A program made the position numbers and the translations under genes. DNA of 64,000 nucleotides from Pardosa pseudoannulata (Eukaryota; Arthropoda; Arachnida; Araneae; Lycosidae), in NCBI GenBank assembly GCA_032207245.1, contig CM063502.1:47941404-48005403 (forward strand). Reading direction: 5' to 3'. Below the pieces are notes generated by a model. It had not been told where the DNA came from and ran no database searches. It was given only the letters and a program-made list of their open reading frames with translations. Every line of letters begins with the position of its first letter. The first letter of the stretch is position 1. Below are positions 1-12,607 of this stretch, piece by piece.

Positions 1-1883
1 TGCATTTCCTGCAATGAGGCTTTTAAACCCAAAAATAAATTAATAAATTAGTCCAGCCGCAGGTCTAGTTGTAACAAATATAGCTCCCACAGTAGCATAG
101 GGAATGCAAAAGGGACTCCCGCCATGAGTGGAGTTTTAATAGAGGTGGCAAAATTCCTACCGTTGATTTAATTGTATGAAGACTTATATGTATAAATATT
201 TTTTTATGTTGAAAGTTGATGCTAAACTTTTCTATCTTTTTTTTTATCATATTGCAAATAATATCATATTTTGTAGGGATAAGGGCGTCAAATTTGACTC
301 CTTCTACTGGCTCCAAAAACCTATGCTACTACTCTGAGCTGACAGAAATGAAATATAAATCAATAATAAAAAAAAGCCGTAATTCTATTGATGATAATTT
401 TTTGTGGAATTCCTTCATTTGTTGTATAATTGTTCACTATAAGATTTTTTCTTTACTATGAACATTTTTTATGAACTATTTAAACCTTATTTCCTGTAAT
501 TTTTTTTTTTTGAGAAAGCAACAAATTAATTGTAGTTTGTGTCACAGTAATTTTTGCTGTATTTTATTGCTTAAATATTATGCGTTTATACAGTTTTCTT
601 ATTCTATTATCTTTACAGTCCTAAATTTTTATGCACATTTTATTATACATTATTTATATTTCTTCCTGTACACTTTCTGTGATTTTCTATAAATCAAAAT
701 AAATAATTAGTACCCCACTAAATATTTTTTTTGAAGAACTTAACCAAAAAATATTATTAGTATTCCGCGGTGAGGTTTTGACTTAGAAGCACTGGTAAGA
801 GAAACAAGTAACTCTCCACCACTAATCATATTTTAAAGAAGGTCTTTACTGATTATTAAGGAAGTAACCTCGTCCAAACCCTGCAAACAGTAACAACGGG
901 AAGAAAGCACAATAAAGTTCAAAGACACAACACAACAGCTTATTAGAGTAGTAGAGCAACTGCCAGACTGCAATTACCCGCTAACAAATACTAGGCAAGT
1001 AAAACCTAACAGATAGACAACAGAGGAATTTCGGAAGATAAACCCAGAAAGACGGAGTTGGTTCGAAAACATTCTCAGTACAATTTTGACCTCATAGGAT
1101 AAAAATAATTTTAAGTTAGAAGAACAAACAGGTGTGAAGATAACTGGCAAATGCCACAAAATACTTTATTTGCAATTTATTTTATTTACTTAAATGGACT
1201 CAGTAGCTTTCGATCTGAAATACTTTCGCTAAAACAGCCTAATTTTGATTCGATATAAAATAAAATGATCCGATCTGTCTAGAGATTCTTTATTTTTTTA
1301 CCAGATCATTAATAATAGTCTAATTTTATAAAAAAATTATTACTTTTGTTTTATTTTTGACAGTTTTAAAAAGCGTCAAAAATATATACATCAAGTGAAA
1401 AAGAAGCACACTTGCCCCCAAAATAGCTTTTGATATATGTAAATTAGAAATTAAGTTTTCATACAGAAGCTAATTATATTGCTAATTTTGTAAACTTCCA
1501 TTATATTAATACGAGCAATATATTTCATTTTATATCATGATAAATGCTAATGTTTAAAAAGATTTAATTCCTTAGCAGTATACAATTTTATTAATTATTA
1601 AAACTCCAGGAACATCTATTTATAGGATTTATAGGATAAAATAAATAATTAGCTTCAAATTAGTACAAAAATAATATTTCAAAAGCTATCTTGAGGTTAA
1701 GTGAGTTTCAATTTTTACATATTGTGCATAATTTTTTTTCTAGATTAGAAAATATACTTATAAAAGTTAAATTAAAGAACTTATAAAAGATTCATTCTAA
1801 AAGGAGCAGACTTTTTCGTTTTACGATGAATAGAAAAAAGGTTTTGCGAAGATTTTAATTCTTGAAAGAAGCTATGTTCCCTT

Positions 1884-1966
<83 letters not shown>

Positions 1967-2805
1967 ACGAGGACAGGTTCCCACTTCATTAGAGGAACAG
2001 GACAAACTGCGGGGTTAGCTAGCGTGAAGTTAGAAGTAAAAGGCCCTTAACACCTAGGTCAACATCTCAGTTAAAATCTGTGGGAAAATTTGCCTCCGAT
2101 AGCGTGCATCTCCTTTTTGTTTGGAAATTTCCTAAATTGTCCGCTAGGGAAATGTAGAGTTATAATCGGTTAGGCTCCTTCTCTGAGGGCTTAAACTGTA
2201 GCCCCAGTGGTCAATTTAGGTTAGGGATTAAAAAAGGGAAAGCAAAAGGACACAGAAATTTTTGCTATTGACTCAAGATTTGAAAACCCCTGAGAATTTT
2301 CTCGGTGTGTTTTAGGGGTTTCATACAAAATGCTTACATTAGTTTCCCGATCTAGTTTACTTTACCTTACATATATGTTTGTATCTGTACATACATATGT
2401 ACATACATACATAGACAGGGCTGCCATTTCTTGGCGTGCAGTGCCCGAAGGAGTTCAAATATCAAGGACGGCCGATTTGATTATAAAAAAAAAATTAAAT
2501 ATGCTAACTGCAGCTTTATCATTATCTTTAAAAGATTAAACAATATAAGTTTGATGAGTAAATCTGCTTTTTCTTTCGCCGCTCTTTCTCGCCTGGGAGT
2601 AATCATTTCCTTAAACCGAAAGTACATAAGCTTTGGTTATTTACAATCCTTAAATCTAAAGAAATAACCGTAAAAGTGAAATATGTTTAATTAAATAGCA
2701 TAAAAGGCTATGCCTATGTATTTTATACGTTTCTCGGAAAAACAAAAAATATTGGCAACAGTTTGATATTGATTTTACGATTAATGATTCAAGGGATATG
2801 GAAGA
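1..2805. other. Intergenic, no gene recognised
   Basis: AT-rich sequence with a (TA)n tract. Slightly GC-richer patches at 760-1100 and 1965-2240 look like old transposon DNA, but I cannot name a family. Open frames here are short and uninformative. Confidence 0.6.
1888..1964. repeat. (TA)n microsatellite
   Basis: 77 bases of uninterrupted TA. Confidence 0.95.
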
Positions 2806-2966
2806 TTGGGAGTGCTACGGTCTGCTTTTTTGCTACATGAAGGATAATGAAGGAGGGAGCTACTGCTTAAAGCCGATTCCCAAAAGCTACAAGAATCCAT
2901 GCCAGCAGTAAGACTCGAACCCACGAACAGAAGAGTAAAACCTTACCTTTTCGGACATTGTTCATC
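2806..2966 (-). mobile_element. tRNA-derived SINE, diverged copy
   Basis: The reverse complement carries the family order: tRNA-like head with box-B-like gttcgag, tggcatggat-type junction, the gaatcggctttaagcagtag body and the gtagaccgtagcactcc tail. It is diverged and has no clear target duplications. Confidence 0.7.
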
Positions 2967-4230
2967 TATGAAGGGTAGAAAGGTGATTCTTTAGGTCTTT
3001 CTTGTTGTTTGTTTTATGATATTTAATAAATGTGTTATTGTTATGCCTTTTTTTCTAGCAAGAACTATTCAAAATTAAATATGGTTTTAGGGGATTCTTC
3101 AAATTGAAGTACAGTAACATCTACAATTATATAGTTCAGTTCAGCAGTCCAACTTGATGGAAGCGAACATAAACAGAAGTTTTAGTTTATTTTCGGTTTG
3201 TTGCAACAGTTGTTCATTGCTAGCATTTCTGTTCAAGAAAACCTCTTAGTTGTCTCGGAATTCTGATGATGAATGCCCCTCAACATAGTGTATAACTTAG
3301 GAAATTAAGTCTAGCTCACAGATGTCAAATGTTTAGCTTCGTTTATTTGCAGTCTTCTATGTTATCGTCCTATGTTTAATAAAGTTTAAAACTGATTCTT
3401 GAAATATTCTCTTTTGTGCTTCAAATTCCAGTTTTATTTTACTGCAAAAATGACCTAATTTTTATAAAAAAAGGGATAAAAATGAATTGAACTTCCTATT
3501 TATTAATTTTGGAAGTAATTTCTCAAAATGAAATATCAACGATCAAAAAACAAGGAAGTATGAAGAAAACTTAGGCAGAAATGATAGATTCAATTTTTGG
3601 GACTGCTGTTCTGGCTGGGTGCATTTATTGAAAGAGGAAATAATTACAATATAGAAGCTGTTCTATACCTAATCTATGATTGGTTAGGCAAATGAAAGCT
3701 CCGTTTTTTAAGAATTTGTACTATTTCTGGTCAAAATCTGTGAGGTATCTCGGAGAAAATAAAAAAAAATAGCCAATTGAATTATACGGTATTAATATAT
3801 AGAAATATACGGGTAATACGGGAAATTGAAGGAAATTTAGAAAGATTTTTATATTTTTAAAAAAGCTTATAACACAATTATTTTTTACATCGACCACAAA
3901 TAATTAATAAGCTTGTGGGATTTAATTTGTATTTACAATTAATGAAAGACGAAATCACAAAAGCTATACTGATATGAAAAAATATAAATGTTTATCATAA
4001 ACTGATATAAAAAAACTAAAAAGAAGAATAGACTAAAGTAATTTATGTTATGTGAATATATAATGATTGCAGGATGAGCCCAGATCTTTGTCGAATGATT
4101 CTTATATCATTATATATATCATTTTTTTTTCTCCTCCAATAACCCCTTTTTCACCAAAAGCCTTGTTGGTATTTCGTTACTTCATTTCTCACTTGCATCT
4201 ACCACACTCTTTATCTAAGTGTTCTCCGGA

Positions 4231-4378
4231 ACTATGGTTGAACAGGCAAAGCTCCGAATTTCTGTAGAGTCATGTGTGCGAATCCCACTCTTGTCATGGA
4301 TAATTCAGAATAGACTTTAAGGAGTAGACCCCAACCGGCTTAACACTCGTGTAATAAAAAGTTGACCACAACGCCAAT
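4231..4378 (+). mobile_element. tRNA-derived SINE, degraded copy
   Basis: gcgaatcccactcttgtcat corresponds to the box B region and the junction to the body; the later ttaacactcgtgt and gttgaccacaacgcc match the tail. Heavily mutated. Confidence 0.5.
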
Positions 4379-4404
4379 ATTGTAACGATAGTAGACAATA
4401 AGGG

Positions 4405-4680
4405 TAGGAATAAGATCCTCCGTGTTCGCTAAAGGTGACTGGGGCACGTAAAATATGTTCGTGGTCACAAAATTCTCCAAGTTCTCAAACGATACCTCTG
4501 GGGGTCTTCTGTTTGGTCCCTGCTTTTAAATTACGAGCACCCAGGGGGGTAATGTTACTCGCGTCCGTAGCATATCTTAAGCTACACGTGGTCCTCGGGT
4601 GGTGCTAAATGAGTAACAGCTTTGCAGCCCTGTTAAGGCGTTAGGATAATGTCTGTATCGCCTGCTGCGCTGGAAGAAAA
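4405..4680 (+). mobile_element. Retroposon insert with perfect 14-bp target duplication
   Basis: A 276-bp GC-richer block is bounded on both sides by gtagacaataaggg (4391-4404 and 4681-4694). It ends in gaagaaaa, a short A-rich tail, as expected of target-primed retroposition. It holds ggtgactggggcacgt, gagcacccaggggggtaatg and cacgtggtcctcgggtggtg. I see no pol III box I would trust, so it may be a SINE or a 5'-truncated LINE. Confidence 0.6.
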
Positions 4681-4835
4681 GTAGACAATAAGGGATTTAA
4701 TTAGTAACATTAGTAATTAGGGGTTTAATAGTAGACAATAAGGGGTACTATTAAAGGCATGTAAAATCAGCCACATTTTGAATCTATTGTTGAATTGGAA
4801 TTGACAAGGGTAGCCGAATGAGTCTTATACCGGCC

Positions 4836-4838
<3 letters not shown>

Positions 4839-4902
<64 letters not shown>

Positions 4903-4903
4903 T

Positions 4904-4960
<57 letters not shown>

Positions 4961-4990
4961 TACACACACACATATATATATATATATACA
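4839..4990. repeat. Compound (TA)n/(CA)n microsatellite
   Basis: TA tracts broken by two CA tracts. Open frames here read as IYIY repeats on all strands and are not genes. Confidence 0.95.
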
Positions 4991-6169
4991 TGCATGCGTA
5001 CATGTAATACACACAGAGTGCTTAATATATAAATTAATTAGAGTATATAATAAATGCACATTAATCTCTGCAGTAACGACGACTTATATGAAGTAGTCAG
5101 GAAAGTATAAATAGAGATGAAGCCATGTAGTTGAAAAATAACATCATGTCCGCAAGCTTATCTATTGATGTATCAGTAACATAAGTGCTGGCTTTTAAAT
5201 TGCTAAATAAGGAGATCATTTTTCTTCAAAGAAAATCCTTCAACAAGAGCTACGTTGCTTTCATGTCGGAACATTTGTCCGTGCTTTTATTAAGCTCTCA
5301 TATTCTCGAAAAGTCTATAAGTTAGCGGAACAAAATCGAAAATGATTTATAAATCTTTCCTGCTTTAATTTGTATTATTAAATGAAGCATAGTAATAAAA
5401 CTTTATTAATTTTACCTTGCTTTTAAATATCGCTGTATTTTTTTAACCTTTTATAAAGTAAGTGTTTTTATCCCCCAAGTGGTACGCGCATTTAAAATAA
5501 TTGACTATTCATCAATTTTTTAAATGACCATGATAAGCTATTTTACCACTTTTCAATTGTGCTGCCCTCTATTAATAACTCCATATTTTGTAAAATTTCA
5601 TGGAAAATAATATTGTAATTTTAATCATCTGTGAATAAATAAAATTGTAATGTACAATTCCCTTTGCAGTTGTAGTATATACAAAATACATTTTAAAAAT
5701 GCATAAAAATAAAAAATAAATAAAAAGCATTAAGTTTTCTACTTTTTAATAGCTCTTAGTGGACTATGGTAAGCATACTTATCACAAAAAGCAAATGGTG
5801 TTAAAAATCAAATAATTCTTTTTATATAATAAGCTCATTGAATTTCTTTTCTTCGGTGAACATAGTACTTTTCTAATCTTAAAATTTCATTATAGCAAGC
5901 CCATTTTCGATTAATCATAAAATAAAAAGTTCTGGTTCTTTTAGATATTTTTATGAGCTCTTTAATAACAATCTAACTTATAAACATTATTTAGCTTTGT
6001 CATTGCAAGTAGTATATATTTTAAAATTAGATAGAAAATGTATACCAAATGAAAAAAAAAATTTATTTATCTACCCAGAAAATAAATTTTGACATATGTC
6101 TATTCTCTTTTAAATCCAATTGAAGCAAAATATAACTTAGGTTATATTTAATCATTACAGATTTAATCA
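4991..6169. other. Intergenic, nothing recognised
   Basis: Very AT-rich, without long open frames or repeat boundaries that I can define. Confidence 0.6.
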
Positions 6170-6231
6170 TCACAGATTAAAACTTATAACCTAATATTAG
6201 GTTATATTAGGCTATAAGTTTTAATCTGTGA
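6170..6231. repeat. Perfect 19-bp inverted repeat with nested palindrome
   Basis: tcacagattaaaacttata (6170-6188) and its exact complement (6213-6231) enclose the 14-bp palindrome acctaatattaggt (6189-6202). It could be a fold-back or MITE end; no TSD found. Confidence 0.8.
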
Positions 6232-6765
6232 ACTAAAATTTTAAAACGTATGATATTTTCAATAAAAAAAAAAAGTTTTTAAGAAGTTTAAAATATTAAA
6301 AGAATCAACATTTATCATGCTATAAAATTAAATGCATTCCTCGCATTAATATAATTTTAGTGCAGAGAATAGAAGTGATAATTATAAATTCTTTAATGTA
6401 AAAAATTACTTTCTAATTTCAATACTTTAAGACGTATTTTGCGGGTAAGAAAATTTCTATACTTTTCCTTTGGTGTGTACGTTTAATGTTTTTTTTAATT
6501 ACATTGCTGCATTAAAAAAAAACGAATTATGTTTTTATAAAGTTAGACCCTTAATTATTATTTAGGGAAAATTTTATTCTAACCAGATCACGTTCTATTT
6601 TATACTGCATTGAATGCAGGATATGATAAAAGACTTTTCAGCTCGAAAGGAACTATGCCCCCTTAAATCAAATAAAGGCTATTATAAGGAAAAGTTTTCA
6701 GCTCGAAAGGTACTGTTACCTTAAATCAATCTCAATCTCAAAAATATTTTGACTATGCCATTGCT

Positions 6766-6944
6766 GCCGAACGATGGCCGATTGGTTAGGTTGCTGGTCT
6801 TCGGTACCGGAGTTCGTGGGTTCGAATCCCGCTGTGGCATGGATGTTCGTAGCCTTTCGGAATCCTTTAAGCTGTAGGTCCCGGTCTCGTTAACCCTCGT
6901 GTTGCAAAAAAAAGTAGACAGTAGCGCACCAAACCATACTAAAC
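6766..6944 (+). mobile_element. tRNA-derived SINE, near full length
   Basis: The head gccgaacgatggccgattgg (box A region), box B gggttcgaatccc and tail gttgcaaaaaaaagtagaca are intact. Flanks ctatgccattgct (6753-6765) and ctataccattact (6945-6957) match 11 of 13, a decayed target duplication. Confidence 0.85.
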
Positions 6945-6957
6945 CTATACCATTACT

Positions 6958-8117
6958 AAAATGAATGACCCGATAAATGGTTAATATGACAGGCAATAGT
7001 CTTCCGATACTCTCATTTCCCGAAAAGTGATGTGAATTATACAAACGATTACCATTACTTCCCTATGAGGGGAAGACCCCAAACTTCTTTAAGGCGACAA
7101 TAAATTTTCAAAGAAATTTTGATTTGTTTTCTGGAATTCTTCTTGAAAGTATTATTTCCAAACAATACATCTATGCAAAAGGGTTACAATTTCGAGGTAA
7201 AATATTAATCTTAAAATAGATCAATTATTAATTGCTTCAGGATTAATAATTGGGTGAATAAACTTTTAATAGGAAAAATGTTATTTAATGTATAGTATAT
7301 ATAGTGAAATAGTAATTTTTATTGAATTTTACAATTAATAAACATTATATTACATATAATAATATTCATTATATAATGATGATTATAAAAAAGCTTTTAT
7401 ATTTTATTTTTTCAATTATATTTCAAAATTTATTGAGCTAGAACATTTAATTTTCATTCAAATTTTTTTTTAACTAAAAGCCTTTAATGGAAATATGTAA
7501 CGATTGTTTTTTCTGGAGAAATAAATTTTAATAGATGTTATATAATGTTTATTATGCTTTAAAATGTAATTTTTTAGTGTTTAATTAAAATAAATATTTT
7601 CTTAGACTATTGACTTTAAATAAATAATACACTTTATTTAATTTTTTTAATTGAATAAAAAAATCAGTCGCTTATTGGAAAATCAATTGAAAGTTTATTG
7701 CGCATGAAAAAGAAAATGCTAGTCCCTCACTTCATGTAATAGAAGTACCTATAAATATCAACAACTATAAAAGATATTAGTTTTTTCCCATTTCTTTTAA
7801 AAAATAAACTTACATTTTATTACATTCATTTCCATGTTTTTTATCGAGTGAAATAAATATAAAGGAATTCAATGATTTGTCTTAATAAACCAGAAATGTT
7901 TAAATGATACGGTCGCTTTAAAAATAAATAAATTTCCTACTTTTCACAAAACTAGGGTTTTGGTAGGCTTATTAACACACAAGAAAACATTTATTTATGA
8001 AATTTGTATACATATTACTTCTACATCAGATATTCTGATTTTAAAATCAATCCCTAAAAATATTTAAAAAGAGATCTAAAGACAAACTGAAAAAGTAGGA
8101 AGAGCATGTAAAAGTGT

Positions 8118-8175
<58 letters not shown>

Positions 8176-10903
8176 CTGCTTGTATTTACACCGAGTGACC
8201 CATTTATCACGACCATCGTGTAATTTTAATCAAATAAGCTATGACTTCACGTTGCTGCCTATAAAAGTCAAAACTGGTTTATTCATAAAAAGTTGGATGC
8301 CTATAATCGCTGTAGCAGAGATTTTATTTTATTTATTTCCAAGGCATAGTGACAACTGGCTAACTTTGAACTTGTAACAATTGTTGAAGTTCAAAATCAT
8401 GGCTAAACTTCATGGCTTAATGCTTTATAAGGACTGGATTATCAGCTGAGAAACTAAATAAGAAGAAGGAATTTTGAAATTATCCAAGCAGAAAAGCAAC
8501 AGTACGGTAATTTGCACGGCATCGTTTTCGGTAGATTCTTGACACATACTATTCATTCGACATTGAATTGGTTGTCATATAAAAACTAAATACATATTTT
8601 AATATTTTTACTATGCTTATATAACTAGGAAAAAGCTTACTGCTTCGAAATAGAATGCGTGAACAAAAATAATGCGGTCCAATGCATTAGTTTAACATTT
8701 ACACCGTGAATGTGGTAAATTGATGGAAATAGCGTGTATTCCAAATATATTACTAAAACCCATAAAGACAGTGGAAGCGACGCATTATGACTTAGGGCAA
8801 TGATTTCAAAGAAATCATTAAGTCCTATAATTGTGCCAATCGCCACTTAAACGTAGAGAGGTATTTAAATGTCGGGATTTATCCAACTACCCAAAGAATG
8901 ATAAAAACCGATTGGATTTATTTTCTTTTTTTCCTTTTTATTGGTACTAAATAAAGGAAATATTGTAATCGGGTGCGACGGGCGTGCGACGGGCGCATCA
9001 GCGGGGGTCTGCCGGTGGAACAGTTCAGTAGTTGCGATTTGCCCATCAACTCCGGGATACGCATGGAGGGACTCGTTGTTCAGTGCATAAAAAAGCATAG
9101 AAATCGCGAAGACTTTGGTCTTCTTACTTCAATAAAAATGCTCATTTTGACTATGCTTGAATCCATTTTGACAAGTTTAAGCATTACGTTTGTGTGCACG
9201 TGCAAGGAAAATTTAACTCTGAAACTTTAAATATCTGTCTTCATGAAAGCATTTTGACTACTTTCGTTGTGACGTCTGTACGTATGCACTTATCTCGCAT
9301 GACTACAAACATAATAGCCTTAGAATGCTGAAATTTTGTATTAATGACTGACATCACTCGATTCTACACCAACTAAAATGGTCAAGGAGAGAGACATATA
9401 CACAATCAACAAAAACATTAAAAATTTTACGAATAATAATATTACATAAAACAAAAGACTGTAAGCAAACGACATGGTAATTATTTATTGTTGAATTTAA
9501 ATTTTTAAAGATATTTTTATAATGAGAATGTATAATCTTGTTATATGAAAAATATAAGACACAAAAATTTATCATAAAAGAAATTTTGATTAAAATTCGA
9601 TACTATTTGATAAAAATTGTGTCGTCGAACAATATTTCTTTAAAATATTGCTAGTGCCCAACAAACTAACCAGTTGCTTTTATTTTTTTTATTTTATCTT
9701 TAGAATTTATATTGAAAAACAACTGTGTATATAGTTTTACTTAATTTAAATGTTATTAATATAAGAAAATTATTTTAAACTACTCAATGTTTTAGAAACT
9801 ATTTTTGATATTTTACGGTATTAAATCCCCCGTAGCTCGAGAATATACTTTGCGATTTCCAAAAGTATACCCAGTTTAATGACAAACACATTAATAGAGA
9901 AGCTCCAAAATTTTGAATAAGAAACACATAAAAATAATACACCTGGAACATTTCAAAGTTACTAATTCAATACAAAAATCGGCAAAATGGAAACTATTAT
10001 TTTAGAAGTTTCAAATAATAGTACATGACAAAAAACAGGCTTCAGTACATACAAATAATAATGTTATTCGAAAATGTCTTTTGACAATGAAGCGTATACC
10101 AAACTTGATTTTTTTTGTTCAAAATCTATCCTTTCAAACGTCCCATATCCCCTTAACCCCACACCCACACTCCACAAAAATAAATAAATAAAATTTAAAA
10201 ATAAATATAAAGTATTTGTCTCTCCCTCTCTCTCTTTTTCTTCCCTTGTACAATACTGCCGGAAAGGAAAAAAAATATTAAACATAATTTAGTTTTCTGC
10301 GTAAATTTCAGAATTTTCTTGATTTAACTACCTTTGCTTCTGAGTAGTTCATATCTCACGATGTGAAGGCTAAGGAATCGTGTTGAACCAATCTTTCCCG
10401 TTAGTCCTGAGTAAAGGGAGGCTGTGAGTCAGCAGTTGGAAGACGGCTACCTTGAGACGATACAACTCGGGGCTCTTAATTCGAGCGGTCATCAGCGATT
10501 TCTCCATCGATAGGAGATAGGCTTCCTCAGTAGCGAGAGGACACTCGCCCCGGGCGGCATTTCGCTAGAGGCGGCAAAACCCTTATCATTGAATAATAAT
10601 AAATGCCTAGCGTCCTCTTTTAAGGAAAAGCTAAAATATAATTAATAGAATTTTTGCTTTCTCGGAGCGAGTTTTCTTTTTCAGAGAAAGTAGATAGCAA
10701 TCTTAAACAATCGACGAAATTTTCGAGTACCTGCTATTATTTCTGACTTTGTGTTCTGAATTAACATTTTATGATTTTTCGAGCCTCGCACATTGATTTA
10801 CTATTTTTACAGATACGTTGACTGAAATCCTGGCAAATACCTTTATCTATTATAAAGTTTGATTTACCAAATAAACTCTTCTCAAGAAATTTTTCTCTTT
10901 GTT
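6958..10903. other. Intergenic with two GC-richer patches
   Basis: At 8970-9070 a CpG-rich patch contains two tandem copies of gtgcgacgggc. At 10335-10600 a second patch carries gacactcgccccgggcggca. Both stand out from about 30% GC surroundings and are probably transposon fragments of unknown class. Confidence 0.5.
8122..8173. repeat. Poly(A), 52 bases
   Basis: Pure A run. It could be the 3' tail of a retroposon ending at 8121, but I found no target duplication. Confidence 0.9.
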
Positions 10904-11475
10904 TATAAACGGCATTTTATGATATTTTTTACAAATCATGTGATGACAGCTGATTACTAATGAGCCCAGGAAGTAAATTCAAAGTTGTCATATTTCGTAT
11001 TTATTTTACTGTATACAGTCCTTAATAACTTAGATTTAAGATACTCATACATTCGCGTAAGTAATGGGTTAAAATGGGTTAAATTGGTGCTAAAACGATT
11101 TCTTCGGGGAAATAAACGCTTATCATAATACTCAAGGGAGTAATATCTGAATAATATTTATTATACTTTATCCCCTTTTTTATAAATGGCATCGTGCGAT
11201 GTTTTTTAAACATTATACGATGACAGGTGATGACTAGTGAGAACAAGCTGAAATATTAGTAGTAAATTGTTTAAAATTATTATTTGTTTTAATGGGTGCA
11301 GTCCATAATAACTTAGATTTAAGCTGTTTAGTAACATATATACTCGAATAATGAATGGGAATTAATGCGTTAAATTTTTTTGTTTGTTTGTTTGTTTGAA
11401 AATTGATGCTAAAAATTATTTTTTTGCTGAAATAAACATTTAACACAGAAGTTTTTGAATAATATTTACTATGAT
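10904..11475. repeat. Diverged tandem duplication, about 280-bp units
   Basis: Unit A (10904-11165) and unit B (11181-11475) share tataaa(c/t)ggcat, gatgacag(c/g)tgat, taacttagatttaag and gaataatattta in the same order and spacing. B carries an extra (tttg)n run. Related pieces appear near 150-240, 7500-7560 and, inverted, 14160-14270, so the unit may be a dispersed repeat. Confidence 0.65.
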
Positions 11476-11640
11476 TTTTGAAAGAAATAATACTGGTTTT
11501 AAACAATAATTTATTAATGTAATGTATCAAAAGATCTAATGAATTTTGTTTTCTAGTTAATAAAACCTTTAAGTACTGAAGGGGGAAAAATATCTTTGCA
11601 GCATAATGTTGTCCTTGTTCTAGAAAATTTTATCTTTATA

Positions 11641-12223
11641 CAGTAAAACCATAAAACAACAATACTTAGGGGACTCAATAAAATTATCATTATAGCGGGA
11701 TATGGCTATCGAGGTTGAGATGATAACGATAAACGAAATTTAAAGACTCAATAGAAGTTCTCAATTAAACATTTGAACTTAAAACTCTTAAATTATGACT
11801 AGTTTGATATGTTTATGACACAGTAATAACAATATAAAAACATTCAAATAAACTGTTAAATATTCTTAAAGTAAGCTTTTTTTTTAAAGTACAATGCATT
11901 AAGGTTTACATCCTTGAAAAATCCTTTATTTTTGTATGCACAGTATTTTTTCGCTCTAAATTAACTAACAAAGTATGCATAAAGTCTAAAAGCACAAAAC
12001 TGTTTTTATCCCGATATTTGGGAATTGAAATATAGTTGCAGAGGAATGGGAAATAACGATTGGTCGTGAGATAAATATTATTTTACAGAGGTTTATTGCT
12101 GTGAGGAATGTCATTTAATCCAGGGAACAATAAGATTATATTGTATACAATTTCACAACAGCCACCCAGTATTATAGATGGATTTAGTGTTGTATCGGAT
12201 ACTGTTGTAGCAAGATTTTACTG
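11641..12223. mobile_element. pogo/Tigger-like non-autonomous element (TA-flanked)
   Basis: It starts TA|cagtaaaacc and ends ggttttactg-like (aagattttactg|TA), giving short inverted ends and TA duplications. Next to the 5' end, cttaggggactcaataaaat, attatagcgggatatggcta and tcgaggttgag follow the pattern I know from Tigger-type elements. No transposase remains. Confidence 0.5.
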
Positions 12224-12568
12224 TAATAGCAATAATAATACAAAAGTGGATATAACGCGGTTCTGTCAAGTGGTGTGGCTCTTTTGCATATAAAATACGT
12301 ATATGAAATGTGATAAACTAACGGTAATTAATGTCCTAAAGTAATTAATTAAATCATTTTTTGTTAGTTAAAAACTTTATGTTCTTCAAAAACATAAAAA
12401 TTCGTTTTACTGATTCTATCAAACAGTTTTTTAAAGGAAATCTTTAAAAGTTAGATTTACTTAGAACTTTCATTGAAAATGTTATATGTGAGCGATTTCA
12501 AATAAGTTGCGAAGATTCGAAATAGGCACACACACACACACACACACACACATAAAAAAAAAAAAAAA

Positions 12569-12607
<39 letters not shown>

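Noticed and set aside
4767..5096. Several overlapping open frames rich in Ile-Tyr on both strands
   Set aside because: They are translations of (TA)n and (CA)n tracts; the same holds at 1781-2005, 29766-30113, 34837-35062 and 54497-54709.
6721..7044. 107-codon minus-strand open frame
   Set aside because: Most of it is the antisense reading of the SINE at 6766-6944; the 19040-19414 minus frame has the same origin.
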